The notes under the pieces were generated by a model. It was not told where the DNA came from and made no database searches. It worked only from the letters and a program-made list of their open reading frames with translations. This document shows positions 44,246 through 52,740 of a stretch of 64,000 nt of DNA, one piece after another; within the stretch, counting starts at the first letter, position 1; the number at the start of each line of letters is the position of its first letter. The stretch is from JADJPG01 sp964491875 (GTDB lineage Bacteria > Verrucomicrobiota > Verrucomicrobiia > Limisphaerales > JADJPG01). Location of the stretch: assembly GCA_964491875.1 (NCBI GenBank), contig CAZBIC010000018.1, positions 1-64,000 on the forward strand. The letters run 5' to 3'. Position numbers and translations under genes: made by a program.

Positions 44246-44627
44246 TTCGAGTTCGAATCGAGTTCGTTGGAGCGAGCGGGCAGGGTGTGGTGATTGAGAG
44301 TCGAGCCGGTCGACGGTGCTGAAGCAGTCCATCCAACGCTGGCGCTCGTCGACGGGCATTCAATCACCACACCTCAAAAAGTTTTTCGTATACGCGCAGG
44401 ACGCGGGCGCAATGGGCCGGCGACTCGTGCAGGGAGCTTTGTTTTCGTTCAGCGCGGAACAGGTTCCATGCTGGATCGGAGGTCGATTGCGTTCGCACGC
44501 AGGCCTCCGAGTTTTGCTTCAACGGCGGAACAGAGATTAGTTGTGAAGCTGCCGCGGGCCGCATCGATGCACTTCACCGATGGTCGCGAGCGGCTTCAGA
44601 AACACGCGAGGAATCCGAGGGACGGAT
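44246..44627. other. Intergenic region with structured leader, no gene
   Basis: 382 bases between a DUF3299 gene and a His-rich gene on the same strand. It contains the inverted repeat at 44284-44373 and a second hairpin (CGGAGG at 44478-44483 pairing with CCTCCG about 20 bases later). The run AAAAAGTTTTT lies at about 44376-44386. No B12-box-like sequence was seen. Confidence 0.5.
44284..44373. promoter_or_regulatory. 90-base inverted repeat upstream of DUF3299-CobW
   Basis: GGTGTGGTGATTGA at 44284-44297 is perfectly complementary to 44360-44373, giving a 14-base-pair stem. The 62-base interior contains two GTCGAC palindromes. It lies 39 bases upstream of the DUF3299 start codon, within the likely leader of the DUF3299-CobW transcript, so a leader RNA element or operator region is possible. 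Confidence 0.45.
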
Positions 44628-45101
44628 TCAGGAGGGAGGGACGGGCGGACCGCGTTCCCGGGGACGAAGAAATTCGATCGACGAAACGGGGGAGACCAGT
44701 GCGGTGTGAGCGAGGGGTGTTTCTGAAACCGGTGCTGCCGTGGCGAGGGGTGCGGCTGCTTCGAAGTGAACCGACCCGTGGGCGAAGAGCGAGATGACGC
44801 ACTCGTGCTCGGAGTGATGGGCGTCATCGTGGACGTGCTCGTGGAGGGAAGGGCTGCCGGCGAGCGTGCCGCAGATCAACACCAGGGCACAGAGCGCCAG
44901 CGTGGCGAGAAGGCTCGCCGCGGTGCGGAAAACTGAGGTGACACGCAGATCTTGCAAAGCACTCGCATTACAGGAAGTCGCCCGCGGAACGACAAGTTCA
45001 ATCACCGCGACCAGCGCCGGTTTATTTGCAAATGAACTGCAAGTGCCGTTGTGCGAGGGGAGAGCTGCGGAGATCGGAAGTTGAAAGGGGCGTCGCGCCA
45101 T
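44628..45101 (-). CDS. Small membrane protein with His-rich loop, right end of zinc island (start uncertain)
   Basis: At most 157 residues; the only ATG (45101) falls inside the terminator hairpin of the preceding Ig gene, so a later GTG or TTG start is likely. The credible part begins near VTSVFRTAASLLATLALCALVLICG, one hydrophobic segment. The His-rich loop LHEHVHDDAHHSE and HECVISLFAHGSVHFE follow, aligning with the protein at 39231-39590 (LHHELHDQHDHAHH, HECLITLLQTGSLE). Metal binding is inferred. An imperfect palindrome TTGCA-N7-TGCAA (about 45027-45043) lies in the 5' part and might be an operator. Confidence 0.55.
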   Translation of the reverse strand: MARRPFQLPISAALPSHNGTCSSFANKPALVAVIELVVPRATSCNASALQDLRVTSVFRTAASLLATLALCALVLICGTLAGSPSLHEHVHDDAHHSEHECVISLFAHGSVHFEAAAPLATAAPVSETPLAHTALVSPVSSIEFLRPRERGPPVPPS

Positions 45102-45119
45102 TCTTGAGCGCGACGCCCC
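45087..45119 (-). terminator. Strong hairpin after the redox/Ig operon
   Basis: GGGGCGTCGCGC (45087-45098) pairs perfectly over 12 bases with 45108-45119, with a 9-base loop. On the minus strand it is followed by TTTCAA. It lies about 68 bases after the stop of the large Ig-domain gene and is the probable end of the seven-gene redox operon. Confidence 0.7.
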
Positions 45120-45186
45120 GGATCAATGGGTTGAAGAGATGATTTTCCCCGCTCTGAGGATCAAAGCAGGGATCGTCGTCAGCAGG

Positions 45187-48100
45187 TCAGAATGAAACGT
45201 TGCCACTCTGGTTGGTGCCGAGGAAGAAGCCTCCGCCAACGTTTTGCTTTTGGAGAACCACGCCTTTGATGCTGCTTTTCTTCAGCGTATCCGGGTGAAC
45301 GAACGCGCCGCTGAGCAAGCCAGAGGCGGTAGTCAGGCTGAGCGTGAGTTTGCTGGTGTTGGTCGAAGTGACGGTGAACTTGTTCGCGGAACTGAGGGCT
45401 ATGATGTTCGTCATGGGGACCGTCAGATTACCTTGTTCGAGCAGCAGCGGGCCACTGGTCCAGTCCAGCGCTGCTGCGCCTTTGGCCGGGGCGACGTAGC
45501 GAGAACCAAGTGCGAGCGTTTCGTTGGTGAAGCCAGCGAGGTAAATCTTCCCGCCGGCTGTTTCCTTCTTGGTCCACAGCAACAGCCCCGGCGTGTCGTT
45601 GGTGTCATTGTTCAAGATGGTCATCCATCCGATCAGTGATCCTTTGCCTTTGTATAGATTCACGTACACAGGCGTCTGGCCGTTCGCCGCCAACGTCATC
45701 TTCTGTGCGATGGCGGTACCGTCTGAAAGTGTTCCTTTCAATGAAACCGCTCCGGCCGTGGTGATATCCAATGTCGCTGGACTCTGTCCCACCGGGCTGG
45801 CGGCTGCGTCTTCGCAGCCGGAGAGAAGCATCGTGTATTTGCCGGAATGGTTGGTCGCTGGATTCAACTTCGCATCGAAACCGGTGCGATAGCCAGAGAG
45901 GTCGCTGGTCCAGAATTCATTGCTCACCGTGCCGACTACTTCATCGGAGCCGACAGTCAGTTGGAAGGCCAGCGTGACCGTATTGGTTCCCTTGCGAAGG
46001 ATCGTCTTCGTGGCGGCGAGTGACAAATCCAGCGGGCCGCTCACGGAGTAGGCTGCACCCGCGAGCATCAATTTGCCGCTGTAAGTGCCCTTATCCGTCA
46101 CGGCGAGAGTGAACGAGCCGGATTGCTCGTGCGGCGGCTCGGGCGCGTTGGGGTAGAAGAGGCCGGAGTAGTTTCCTTTCAGCGTCACGAAGGGATTGGT
46201 CACGAAGTTCGCGACGACGGAAAGGTTTGAGGCCATCACGAAGGTCAGCGTCGCGGAGCTGCTGGATTCGCTGTTCGCGAGCCAGTTGCTGAAGATGTTG
46301 CCGGGCTTCGCCGTGGCCTTCAGTGCGTAAGATTTTCCAAGTTCAAGTAACTGGCCATTCGTCGCGCCGGAGACGAGTCCGCCGCCGTTGATGGTCAAGG
46401 CGAGCGGGAGATTCACTTTGTAGATTACGAGCCGCGTGTTAGTGATCGAGAAGTTGCCGGCCGCATCGGTGGCTGCGATCTGGAACGTGTTGGTTCCCGG
46501 AACGAGACTCGCGGTGGCGCTCCAGGAGTTGGTTCCTGAGGCCGCGACCGCTTCACCGCCGTTGTGTTGTATCAGCACTGACGTGACGGCCTGATTGTCT
46601 GCTGCGGATCCGGTGAGGTTAATCGTGTTCGAGGTGACGGAAGTAACGGCTGCCGCAGGTGAGACTACGATGAGCGTCGGGCGAATCGAATCGGGAGTGG
46701 GCGGGGTCGTCACTGTCAACGTCGCTACGGAGCTGGTCACGGCGCCGGCGACGTTCGTGATGACGACGGTATAGTCGCCGGCGTTGAGCACGACGGCTGG
46801 TGTGAAGGCGAGGGTTGAGTTCGTCGCGCCTGCGACGGCTACGCCCGTCTTGCGCCATTGATAACGGAGAGGCGCAGTGCCCGTCGCGGTGACACTGAAC
46901 GTTGCGTTGCTGCCGGACGTCACCGTGACGCTCTCGGGCTGCGAGGAAATGCCGGGAGCTTCCGGCGCCGGGTTCACGGTTACTGATGCGACGGAACTGG
47001 TGATCGAACCGACGGAATTGGTGACGATGACCTGGTAATTGCCTGCGTCATTGGTCGTCAAGCTTGTGAGCGTGAGCGACGCATTGGTGCCTGTTGTGAC
47101 GTTGCTGCCTTCGTGCTGCCACTGAAAGGCGAGGGTCGCGGTGCCGGAAGCAATTACACTCAACGTTATACTGCCGCCAACGGTTCCAGTTTGACTGGCA
47201 GGTTGTGTTGAAATTGTGGGCGCGACGGGGGCGGAGTTCACCGTCAGCGTCGCTACTGAACTCGTGATCGAACCCGCGCTGTTGGTAACCACCACCGTGT
47301 AGCTGCCAGCGTCGCCCGTGATCGTGCTGGGCAGAGTGTACGTCGCGCTGTTTGCGCCGGTGATGAACGTTCCGTTCTTTCGCCAGCGATATCCCAGCGT
47401 CGCGGTGCCTGCGGCAACCACGGTAAAGCTCGCGCTGTTACCAGCGGTCACCGTCTGGCCGGAGGGCTGTGATGAAATCGATGGAGGAACGAGCACGGTC
47501 AGCGTCGCGGTGGAGCTTGTGATTGAGCCGTAGCTGTTGGTGATAACGACGGCGTAGCTGCCCGCGTGGTTGGTGGTGGTGCTGGAAAGTGTCAGCGTGG
47601 AATTCGTCGCTCCGCTTACGGACACGCCGTTCGTGCGCCATTGATAGCGGAGCGTGCCTGAACCGCTTGCCACCACGCTGAATGTCGTTGTAACTCCGTT
47701 GGTCACCGTGCGGCTCGTCGGTTGTGTCGATATCGTGGGAGGTGTCGTGCCGCTGCCTCCTGCGACGATGGTTAGGGTAAGATTTTTGGTCACTGTACGA
47801 TTTGCCCGGCCGCTGTCGGAAGCCGTCAACAGGACAGTAAACACACCTTCCTCTGTTGGCGTTCCTGTGATTCGTCCGGTCGAGGTGGCGCACGCCAAGC
47901 CGGTGGGAAGTGGCACTGCGGAAAACGTGTTCGCCGTGTCAGGGCCGGTGGTGATGCGGTATGAGAACGGAAGGCCGTTGGTGCCTCTCGCTGTCGCGGC
48001 GCTGGTGATGGTTGTTGAGGCACCGGACACCGCATTATACCCACCCATCAACGCGGCGAGACCGGCGATCCAGGTCGATACGATGGCGTAGCTGGATCCC

Positions 48101-48192
48101 GCTACTGGAGTTGCCGTCAGGAAGACGCGCGTTACTGGGAGCACCTGCAGCGCGAGCGCGAGCAGGAGCGAGGGAATGTGAGTGGCTTTCAT
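45187..48192 (-). CDS. Exported multi-Ig-domain protein (1001 residues)
   Basis: The N-terminus has a signal-like helix (PSLLLALALQVLPVTRVF), a second hydrophobic stretch (YAIVSTWIAGLAALMGGY), then the motif NAVSGAS at 53-59 and a putative-Ig domain (LPTGLACATSTGRITGTPTEEG). Four bacterial Ig-like domains follow at about 85-residue spacing, each with SQP/TQP...T...G...F.V...G...L.YQW...G.....A..STL....N.AG.Y.VVITN. An OmpL/PepI-like binding segment and a last about 350-residue beta-rich region (YSGLFYPNAPEPPHEQSGSF, GYRTGFDAKLNPATNHSGKY) complete it. It is the last gene of the redox operon and a paralogue, in its N-terminus, of the next upstream gene. Probably surface adhesion or scaffold. 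Confidence 0.85.
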   Translation of the reverse strand: MKATHIPSLLLALALQVLPVTRVFLTATPVAGSSYAIVSTWIAGLAALMGGYNAVSGASTTITSAATARGTNGLPFSYRITTGPDTANTFSAVPLPTGLACATSTGRITGTPTEEGVFTVLLTASDSGRANRTVTKNLTLTIVAGGSGTTPPTISTQPTSRTVTNGVTTTFSVVASGSGTLRYQWRTNGVSVSGATNSTLTLSSTTTNHAGSYAVVITNSYGSITSSTATLTVLVPPSISSQPSGQTVTAGNSASFTVVAAGTATLGYRWRKNGTFITGANSATYTLPSTITGDAGSYTVVVTNSAGSITSSVATLTVNSAPVAPTISTQPASQTGTVGGSITLSVIASGTATLAFQWQHEGSNVTTGTNASLTLTSLTTNDAGNYQVIVTNSVGSITSSVASVTVNPAPEAPGISSQPESVTVTSGSNATFSVTATGTAPLRYQWRKTGVAVAGATNSTLAFTPAVVLNAGDYTVVITNVAGAVTSSVATLTVTTPPTPDSIRPTLIVVSPAAAVTSVTSNTINLTGSAADNQAVTSVLIQHNGGEAVAASGTNSWSATASLVPGTNTFQIAATDAAGNFSITNTRLVIYKVNLPLALTINGGGLVSGATNGQLLELGKSYALKATAKPGNIFSNWLANSESSSSATLTFVMASNLSVVANFVTNPFVTLKGNYSGLFYPNAPEPPHEQSGSFTLAVTDKGTYSGKLMLAGAAYSVSGPLDLSLAATKTILRKGTNTVTLAFQLTVGSDEVVGTVSNEFWTSDLSGYRTGFDAKLNPATNHSGKYTMLLSGCEDAAASPVGQSPATLDITTAGAVSLKGTLSDGTAIAQKMTLAANGQTPVYVNLYKGKGSLIGWMTILNNDTNDTPGLLLWTKKETAGGKIYLAGFTNETLALGSRYVAPAKGAAALDWTSGPLLLEQGNLTVPMTNIIALSSANKFTVTSTNTSKLTLSLTTASGLLSGAFVHPDTLKKSSIKGVVLQKQNVGGGFFLGTNQSGNVSF

Positions 48193-48287
48193 AGATGTTC
48201 CATTCTAGGTCAAACAGGTCGCTGAACTTTCGAGTAGACCTTGAGTGTGCAGCATCCATGCCGCGGACCGCCTGGTCCGTTTTCAAC

Positions 48288-49214
48288 TCACGGCAATGTC
48301 ATTCGTATTTGGTAAAGTCTTGCAGGTGCGGTGGCGCTGGACGCTGTCACGGTCGTGTTGGCGGACGATGCGCTTGCGGGCCAGTTCGTCCACTGCTGCC
48401 AGGTGGAACCTTCGGTGGGTTCCTTGAATTGAATTTCATACGCGGCACCGGACTCGCGAACAAAGCCAAGGTCGAGCTGTCCGTCATGCAACTGGAAGTT
48501 CGTGAAGCGGGGCGCCGGGACGACTGTCACCACGGCGTTGCTGCTCACGGTGACGCCGTATTGCGAGGCCACATACACATTGTAGGTGCCTGCCTGATTG
48601 GTGGACACGGCGCCAAAGTTCAGCGAGGCGTTTGTCTCGCCCGTGATGGCTGCGCCGTCCTTGCGCCACATGTAGCGGAGGGGCTCAGGTCCGGTCGCGG
48701 ACACGGTCAGGGTGACAGACGAACCTTCTGTCGTACGGGTGCCTTGGGGTTGACCGGTGACGATCGGAAAGCCGCCGTTCCGTGGTTTGACGGTGAGAAT
48801 GAGAACTTTTCTGACGGTCCGATCAGCCCGCTGATTGTCCGATGCGGTGAGGAGAACGGAGTAGACTCCATTGGTCGTCGGAGTTCCAGTGATGCGACCG
48901 ACGGTGGTGCTGATGGTCAGGCCGGGAGGCAGGTTCGAGGCGGCAAACCGATTTGCTGCGTCAGGTCCAGTGGTGACACGATAGTTGAAGGCGGTCCCAT
49001 TTGTGGCGGTCGCGGTCGCGGGGCTGGTGATGGTGGTCGACGCTCCTGAGACGGCGTTGTAGCTGCCCAGCAATGCGCCCAGTCCGGCCAGCCAGGTGGA
49101 AACGATCGCAAAGCTGGTTCCGGCACTAGAGGTGGCGGAGACGAATACCCGCGTGACGGGCAGGACTTGCAGGACGATGGCGAGGACGAGAGATGGTATA
49201 CGAGATGTGTTCAT
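48288..49214 (-). CDS. Exported Ig-domain protein, paralogue of the 1001-residue protein
   Basis: 308 residues from MNTSRIPSLVLAIVLQVLP. The first about 140 residues align almost gaplessly with the larger downstream protein, including LPVTRVF, STWLAGLGALLG and NAVSGAS at 53-59, followed by the putative-Ig domain (LPPGLTISTTVGRITGTPT). One Ig-like domain follows (LRYMWRKDGAAITGETNASL ... NQAGTYNVYVASQYG). The C-terminus (YEIQFKEPTEGSTWQQW ... RLYQIRMTLP) is the beta module seen in other exported proteins here. It lies 64 bases after the DsbD gene. Confidence 0.83.
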   Translation of the reverse strand: MNTSRIPSLVLAIVLQVLPVTRVFVSATSSAGTSFAIVSTWLAGLGALLGSYNAVSGASTTITSPATATATNGTAFNYRVTTGPDAANRFAASNLPPGLTISTTVGRITGTPTTNGVYSVLLTASDNQRADRTVRKVLILTVKPRNGGFPIVTGQPQGTRTTEGSSVTLTVSATGPEPLRYMWRKDGAAITGETNASLNFGAVSTNQAGTYNVYVASQYGVTVSSNAVVTVVPAPRFTNFQLHDGQLDLGFVRESGAAYEIQFKEPTEGSTWQQWTNWPASASSANTTVTASSATAPARLYQIRMTLP

Positions 49215-49278
49215 GAGAGAGAGTCCGTTCTGAGATTGCTGAGTTGATGAGAATGGTTCACAGGACACCACGAGAGAT

Positions 49279-50985
49279 CTATGGAGAGAGCGCGGCCGTG
49301 CGGGTCGGTGTGCCAGCGACGGCTGGACTTGCTGACGTCGGCGTGAGCACCACGAACGATGGCAAGCCGAGGACTTTGAAGTAATCGAGCACTTCCTTGG
49401 TGGGAGGATGGTTCAAGCGCTCCGTCTGCAATCGCAACTGGCGGAAGCCCGCAAGGCGTTCCTTGACCGCGGGCGATTGGAACGTGGTGTGTTCCATCGC
49501 CGAACAGTTCTTGCACCAGCTCGCCCAGAAATCGATGAACACCGGCTGTCCGCTGGCGCGTGCTTCCGCAAGGCCCGTGGCCAGTTGCTCGGATAGCGCC
49601 GCTTGAACTTCAGCCACGTCTGATTTGCCCGTGGCGGACGCGGTCATCAAACCATCCGAAGTGCGGAACAAGCTGACCGCCAGATGACCGTAGTAGAGCG
49701 CGAAGAGGATGATGAACACGCCGAAGCCGTACTTCACGCGCGCCATCCAGCGCCCGGGTTTGGGCAGGAAGGAAAGTCCCGCGCCAGCGAACGGCCACGG
49801 CAGGCCCATGCCGATTCCCAGAAGGAACGGGAGAAACAATCCGGCAATGATGCCTTTGTTGTAGAACGTGGTCGCCTGCAGCAGCACCGAGATGACGACT
49901 GGTGCCACGCACGCGCCGGCGAGCAACGCCGCCACGGTGCCCATCGAGTAGGCCGCGAGAAACTTGCTCTTGGAGGAACCGCTACCGCCGGAGCCTTGTC
50001 CTTGGAAACGCGAGAGATCGATCGCGAGCACGTCGAACATGCCGAGCGCGAGCACAATGAAGACGAGGGCGATGCCGAGGTTGAACCACGGCGAGGAGTT
50101 CAGCGTGCCGAATTTGGAGCCGGTGAGGACCACGACGAGGCCAAGGATGCCGTACGCTAGCGCCATCCCTGCGGCGTAAGTGGCGCCGAGGGCGAAGCCG
50201 CGTTTCTTGGAACCGGCCTGCGCGCCGGCGCCGATGATGGCGATGTTGATCGGAATCATCGGCAGCACGCACGGCGTGAGGTTCAACGCCGCACCGCCGA
50301 GGACGATCAGCAACATCGTGAGAACCACGCCCCAGAAGCCGCTGCCCGCCGCGAGACCTTCTGCCGCAGGCTGGCCCGACTTCGACTGGTCGAGGAACTC
50401 GATAAATTCCTTCTCCTTCAAGTAACCGCTGCCGCGCGCGCTGACGGTGAAGCCTTCCGCGAGCTTGCGCCACTCGGCCGCGGATGCAGTTGCGGTAGCC
50501 GTCGGAGCCGCTTCATCGCGGAGCGCCGCCACCTTCCCATTCGGCGAGATGCTGAACTTCAGTTCCTCGGGGAAGAAACAGTTCGCTTCATCGCAACCCT
50601 GGAAGTTGACGGTCAAAGTCGAGGCTCCCGTGGCGGAACCGGGCATGATCGCGGTGGATTCAAACGACGAGCGAAACACCTGCTTCTCCTTGCCGCTGAA
50701 CTTGTCCTTAACCACGACCGGTTCCGGCAGCGCGAACGAAGGCGTTGTGTCCGCAGCGCCGCCAGTGGACCAGGCGAACGACAGCTTGTCCGCGTAAAGG
50801 ATGTGATTCGTCGGGATGGCGAATGAGACGGTGACGATGCTGACCTCATTGCTCACCTGCACGCGCGGCGTGACCGTGAATGGGCTGACTTCGTCCTCTG
50901 CGCTGGCCATCGAAACAAAGGCGGTTTGGAGCAATAGCAGTCCAGCCAAGGCACGGGACACCGCTGGGATAACAATCCTTTTCAT
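49279..50985 (-). CDS. dsbD: DsbD-type thiol:disulfide interchange protein
   Basis: 568 residues in the three-part DsbD order. A signal peptide and the periplasmic alpha domain come first (VSFAIPTNHILYADKLSFAW; catalytic Cys pair in GCDEANCFFPEEL). The eight-helix membrane beta domain carries Cys in LTPCVLPMIP and GACVAPVV. The C-terminal thioredoxin gamma domain has WASWCKNCSAME. It carries electrons from cytosolic thioredoxin across the inner membrane to periplasmic acceptors. The gene follows TlpA and DUF4266 genes, so its likely client is the TlpA-like protein and, through it, the DUF3570/ApbE module. Confidence 0.92.
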   Translation of the reverse strand: MKRIVIPAVSRALAGLLLLQTAFVSMASAEDEVSPFTVTPRVQVSNEVSIVTVSFAIPTNHILYADKLSFAWSTGGAADTTPSFALPEPVVVKDKFSGKEKQVFRSSFESTAIMPGSATGASTLTVNFQGCDEANCFFPEELKFSISPNGKVAALRDEAAPTATATASAAEWRKLAEGFTVSARGSGYLKEKEFIEFLDQSKSGQPAAEGLAAGSGFWGVVLTMLLIVLGGAALNLTPCVLPMIPINIAIIGAGAQAGSKKRGFALGATYAAGMALAYGILGLVVVLTGSKFGTLNSSPWFNLGIALVFIVLALGMFDVLAIDLSRFQGQGSGGSGSSKSKFLAAYSMGTVAALLAGACVAPVVISVLLQATTFYNKGIIAGLFLPFLLGIGMGLPWPFAGAGLSFLPKPGRWMARVKYGFGVFIILFALYYGHLAVSLFRTSDGLMTASATGKSDVAEVQAALSEQLATGLAEARASGQPVFIDFWASWCKNCSAMEHTTFQSPAVKERLAGFRQLRLQTERLNHPPTKEVLDYFKVLGLPSFVVLTPTSASPAVAGTPTRTAALSP

Positions 50986-51021
50986 ACGTCTTAAACTTTT
51001 GGTTACTTCGGGAACGAAGAC

Positions 51022-51240
51022 TCAGTTGCACCCGCAACCGCCGCCACCAACACCGCGCCCGCCGGACGCCGCCTCGCGCGAGAACCACATGTGTTCGGAG
51101 AACGCGTTGGCGAGGGGCTCACGGTCTGCGCGCATCGTGTAGTCGGCGGTCGTGCCGCGCTCCCACGGATTCACATGCGTGCAACCGGAGGTGAAGGCGA
51201 GGCCCGCGACGGCACCGAGGAGAAGAAGTTTTGGTTTCAT
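51022..51240 (-). CDS. DUF4266 lipoprotein
   Basis: 72 residues. A lipobox is visible (GLAFTSGC, Cys20), so the mature protein is a lipid-anchored peptide of about 50 residues. It contains the family core NPWERGTTADYTMRADREPL and ends in a Gly-rich, Cys-containing tail (GGRGVGGGGCGCN), typical of DUF4266. These small lipoproteins accompany DUF3570 and ApbE genes; the two C-terminal Cys could serve redox or metal binding. Its start overlaps the TlpA stop by one base. Confidence 0.88.
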   Translation of the reverse strand: MKPKLLLLGAVAGLAFTSGCTHVNPWERGTTADYTMRADREPLANAFSEHMWFSREAASGGRGVGGGGCGCN

Positions 51241-51773
51241 TATTCCTTGCTGGCGACGGCGGTGCCGATCAGCGCTTCGACTTCCTTCACATATTGTTTG
51301 TGTGTCTCGGAGCCGTGGAATCCTTTGTGTACTGACGTTACTTTGCCGTCAGGGCTCACCACGAACGAGGTCGGCATTGATTTGATCGCGGCTCGACCGA
51401 CGAGCTTCTTGGAGGCGTCACGCACCACCGTGAAGGTCACCGGATGTTTCTTGAGGAAGTCGTCCATCGTCGCGCGGTCTTCGTCTAGGTTCACCGCCAG
51501 CACGACGAGGCCCTTCTTGCCGAACTTCGTTTGCAGCTCTTCCATCACCGGGAAGGAGTCCTTGCACGGTCCGCACCACGACGCCCAGAAATCGACGATG
51601 ACCACTTTGCCTTTCAACGATTCCGGCAGCTTGCCTTCGAGCTGGAACTCGGAGAGTTCGGGAAAGGTGTCGCCGACTTTGATGCCCTTGTCCGCGGCAA
51701 ACGCGCCGGAGGCGGTGAGGCAGAGTGCGAGTAATCCGGCCAGAACGGCTTTTTTAACGGGTGATGTATTCAT
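51240..51773 (-). CDS. TlpA-family periplasmic thioredoxin
   Basis: 177 residues with a signal peptide (AVLAGLLALCLTASGAFA). The thioredoxin fold is clear: VVIVDFWASWCGPCKDSFPVMEEL with C67 and C70, LVVLAVNLDEDRATMDDFL, and the cis-Pro region SMPTSFVVSPDGKV. It exchanges thiols in the periplasm, presumably reduced by the DsbD encoded two genes downstream. Its start lies 20 bases inside the ApbE gene, which implies translational coupling. Confidence 0.92.
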   Translation of the reverse strand: MNTSPVKKAVLAGLLALCLTASGAFAADKGIKVGDTFPELSEFQLEGKLPESLKGKVVIVDFWASWCGPCKDSFPVMEELQTKFGKKGLVVLAVNLDEDRATMDDFLKKHPVTFTVVRDASKKLVGRAAIKSMPTSFVVSPDGKVTSVHKGFHGSETHKQYVKEVEALIGTAVASKE

Positions 51774-52740
51774 GGAACTTCCTGGTTTGATGACGTGCGT
51801 TTTCAGTGAGGATGCAACCTTCGGCGCCCATGTGGGTGCTGATGAGGTTCAGGCCCTCCGATGGCCCTAAAATAAAAGCGGTCGTGGAGAGGACACCCGC
51901 GACGGTGCAACTGGGAGCGATGATGGAAACTGCGCGGCAGCCGTTGTCCACCGGGCGACCGGTGCGGGGATCGAGAATGTGTCCGTAACGCCGACCGTCA
52001 GCGGTGAAACAACGAAGATAATCACCCGACGTGGCCACCGCCATGTCGCGCACTGCAACTCCCGTCCAGCACTTGCCCGGCGCATTCGGATCCTCGAGGC
52101 CGATGTGCCACGCCGGCTTCCCGGGAGCCTGGCCGAGCACGCGAACGTCCTGGCCGAAATCAATGAGCGCGTTCTTGATGCCGTGCTCAACGGCAATCTC
52201 CGTCACGCGATCCACGGCGTACTCCTTGCCGATGCCGCCGAAGTCGATGCACATGCCAGCGCGCGGCAGGAACACCGCGCCTTTGCGACGCTGAATCTTG
52301 CGTAGGCCAACCAGCTCGCGGGCGGCGGCGATCGCGGCGTCCGTCGGGATGACAGGCGGGCTGGCCTTCCAGTCCCACAACCGGATCAATGGAAGCGCCG
52401 TGGGGTCGAACGCGCCGCGCGTGAAGAAGTAAAGTTCCTGGCAGAGCGTGAAGAAACGCTCCGTCTCCTCATCGATCTCCGTCCACTCGACGCCCGCATT
52501 CTGGTTGATGCGACTGACCAGGCTTTCCGGCAGAAAGCGCGAATATTTCGCCTCGAACTCCGCCACCCAGCGAATCGCCGCCTGCTTGAACTGCTCCGCC
52601 GTCACGCGCGATTCGGCGCCCACGGTGATCTCGCACCGGGTGCCCATCGCGCGGAACCCAAACTTCTGCGCGCCATCGGCAGAGAGTTCCTGGACGGACT
52701 CGCTGATTCGCTTGAGGACGATGTCAGCGGCTAGAACCAT
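51754..52740 (-). CDS. apbE: ApbE-type FAD:protein FMN transferase
   Basis: 328 residues. ApbE signatures: FRAMGTRCEITVG near the N-terminus, FDPTALPLIRLW, GMCIDFGGIGKEYAVD, ALIDFGQDVRVLG, and the C-terminal VATSGDYLRCF with YGHILDPRTGRPV, which bind Mg and FAD. The enzyme attaches FMN covalently to Thr/Ser in D-x-x-(S/T)-x-A-(T/S) motifs of exported proteins. No export signal is obvious on this form, unusual for an enzyme acting outside the cytosol. The adjacent DUF3570 gene, overlapping by 10 bases, encodes such a motif, making that protein its probable substrate. Confidence 0.92.
   Translation of the reverse strand: MVLAADIVLKRISESVQELSADGAQKFGFRAMGTRCEITVGAESRVTAEQFKQAAIRWVAEFEAKYSRFLPESLVSRINQNAGVEWTEIDEETERFFTLCQELYFFTRGAFDPTALPLIRLWDWKASPPVIPTDAAIAAARELVGLRKIQRRKGAVFLPRAGMCIDFGGIGKEYAVDRVTEIAVEHGIKNALIDFGQDVRVLGQAPGKPAWHIGLEDPNAPGKCWTGVAVRDMAVATSGDYLRCFTADGRRYGHILDPRTGRPVDNGCRAVSIIAPSCTVAGVLSTTAFILGPSEGLNLISTHMGAEGCILTENARHQTRKFHEYITR

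Noticed and set aside
44478..44520. Plus-strand hairpin followed by TTTT as a terminator or small RNA end
   Set aside because: No plus-strand gene precedes it and the stem is short; too little to call a feature.
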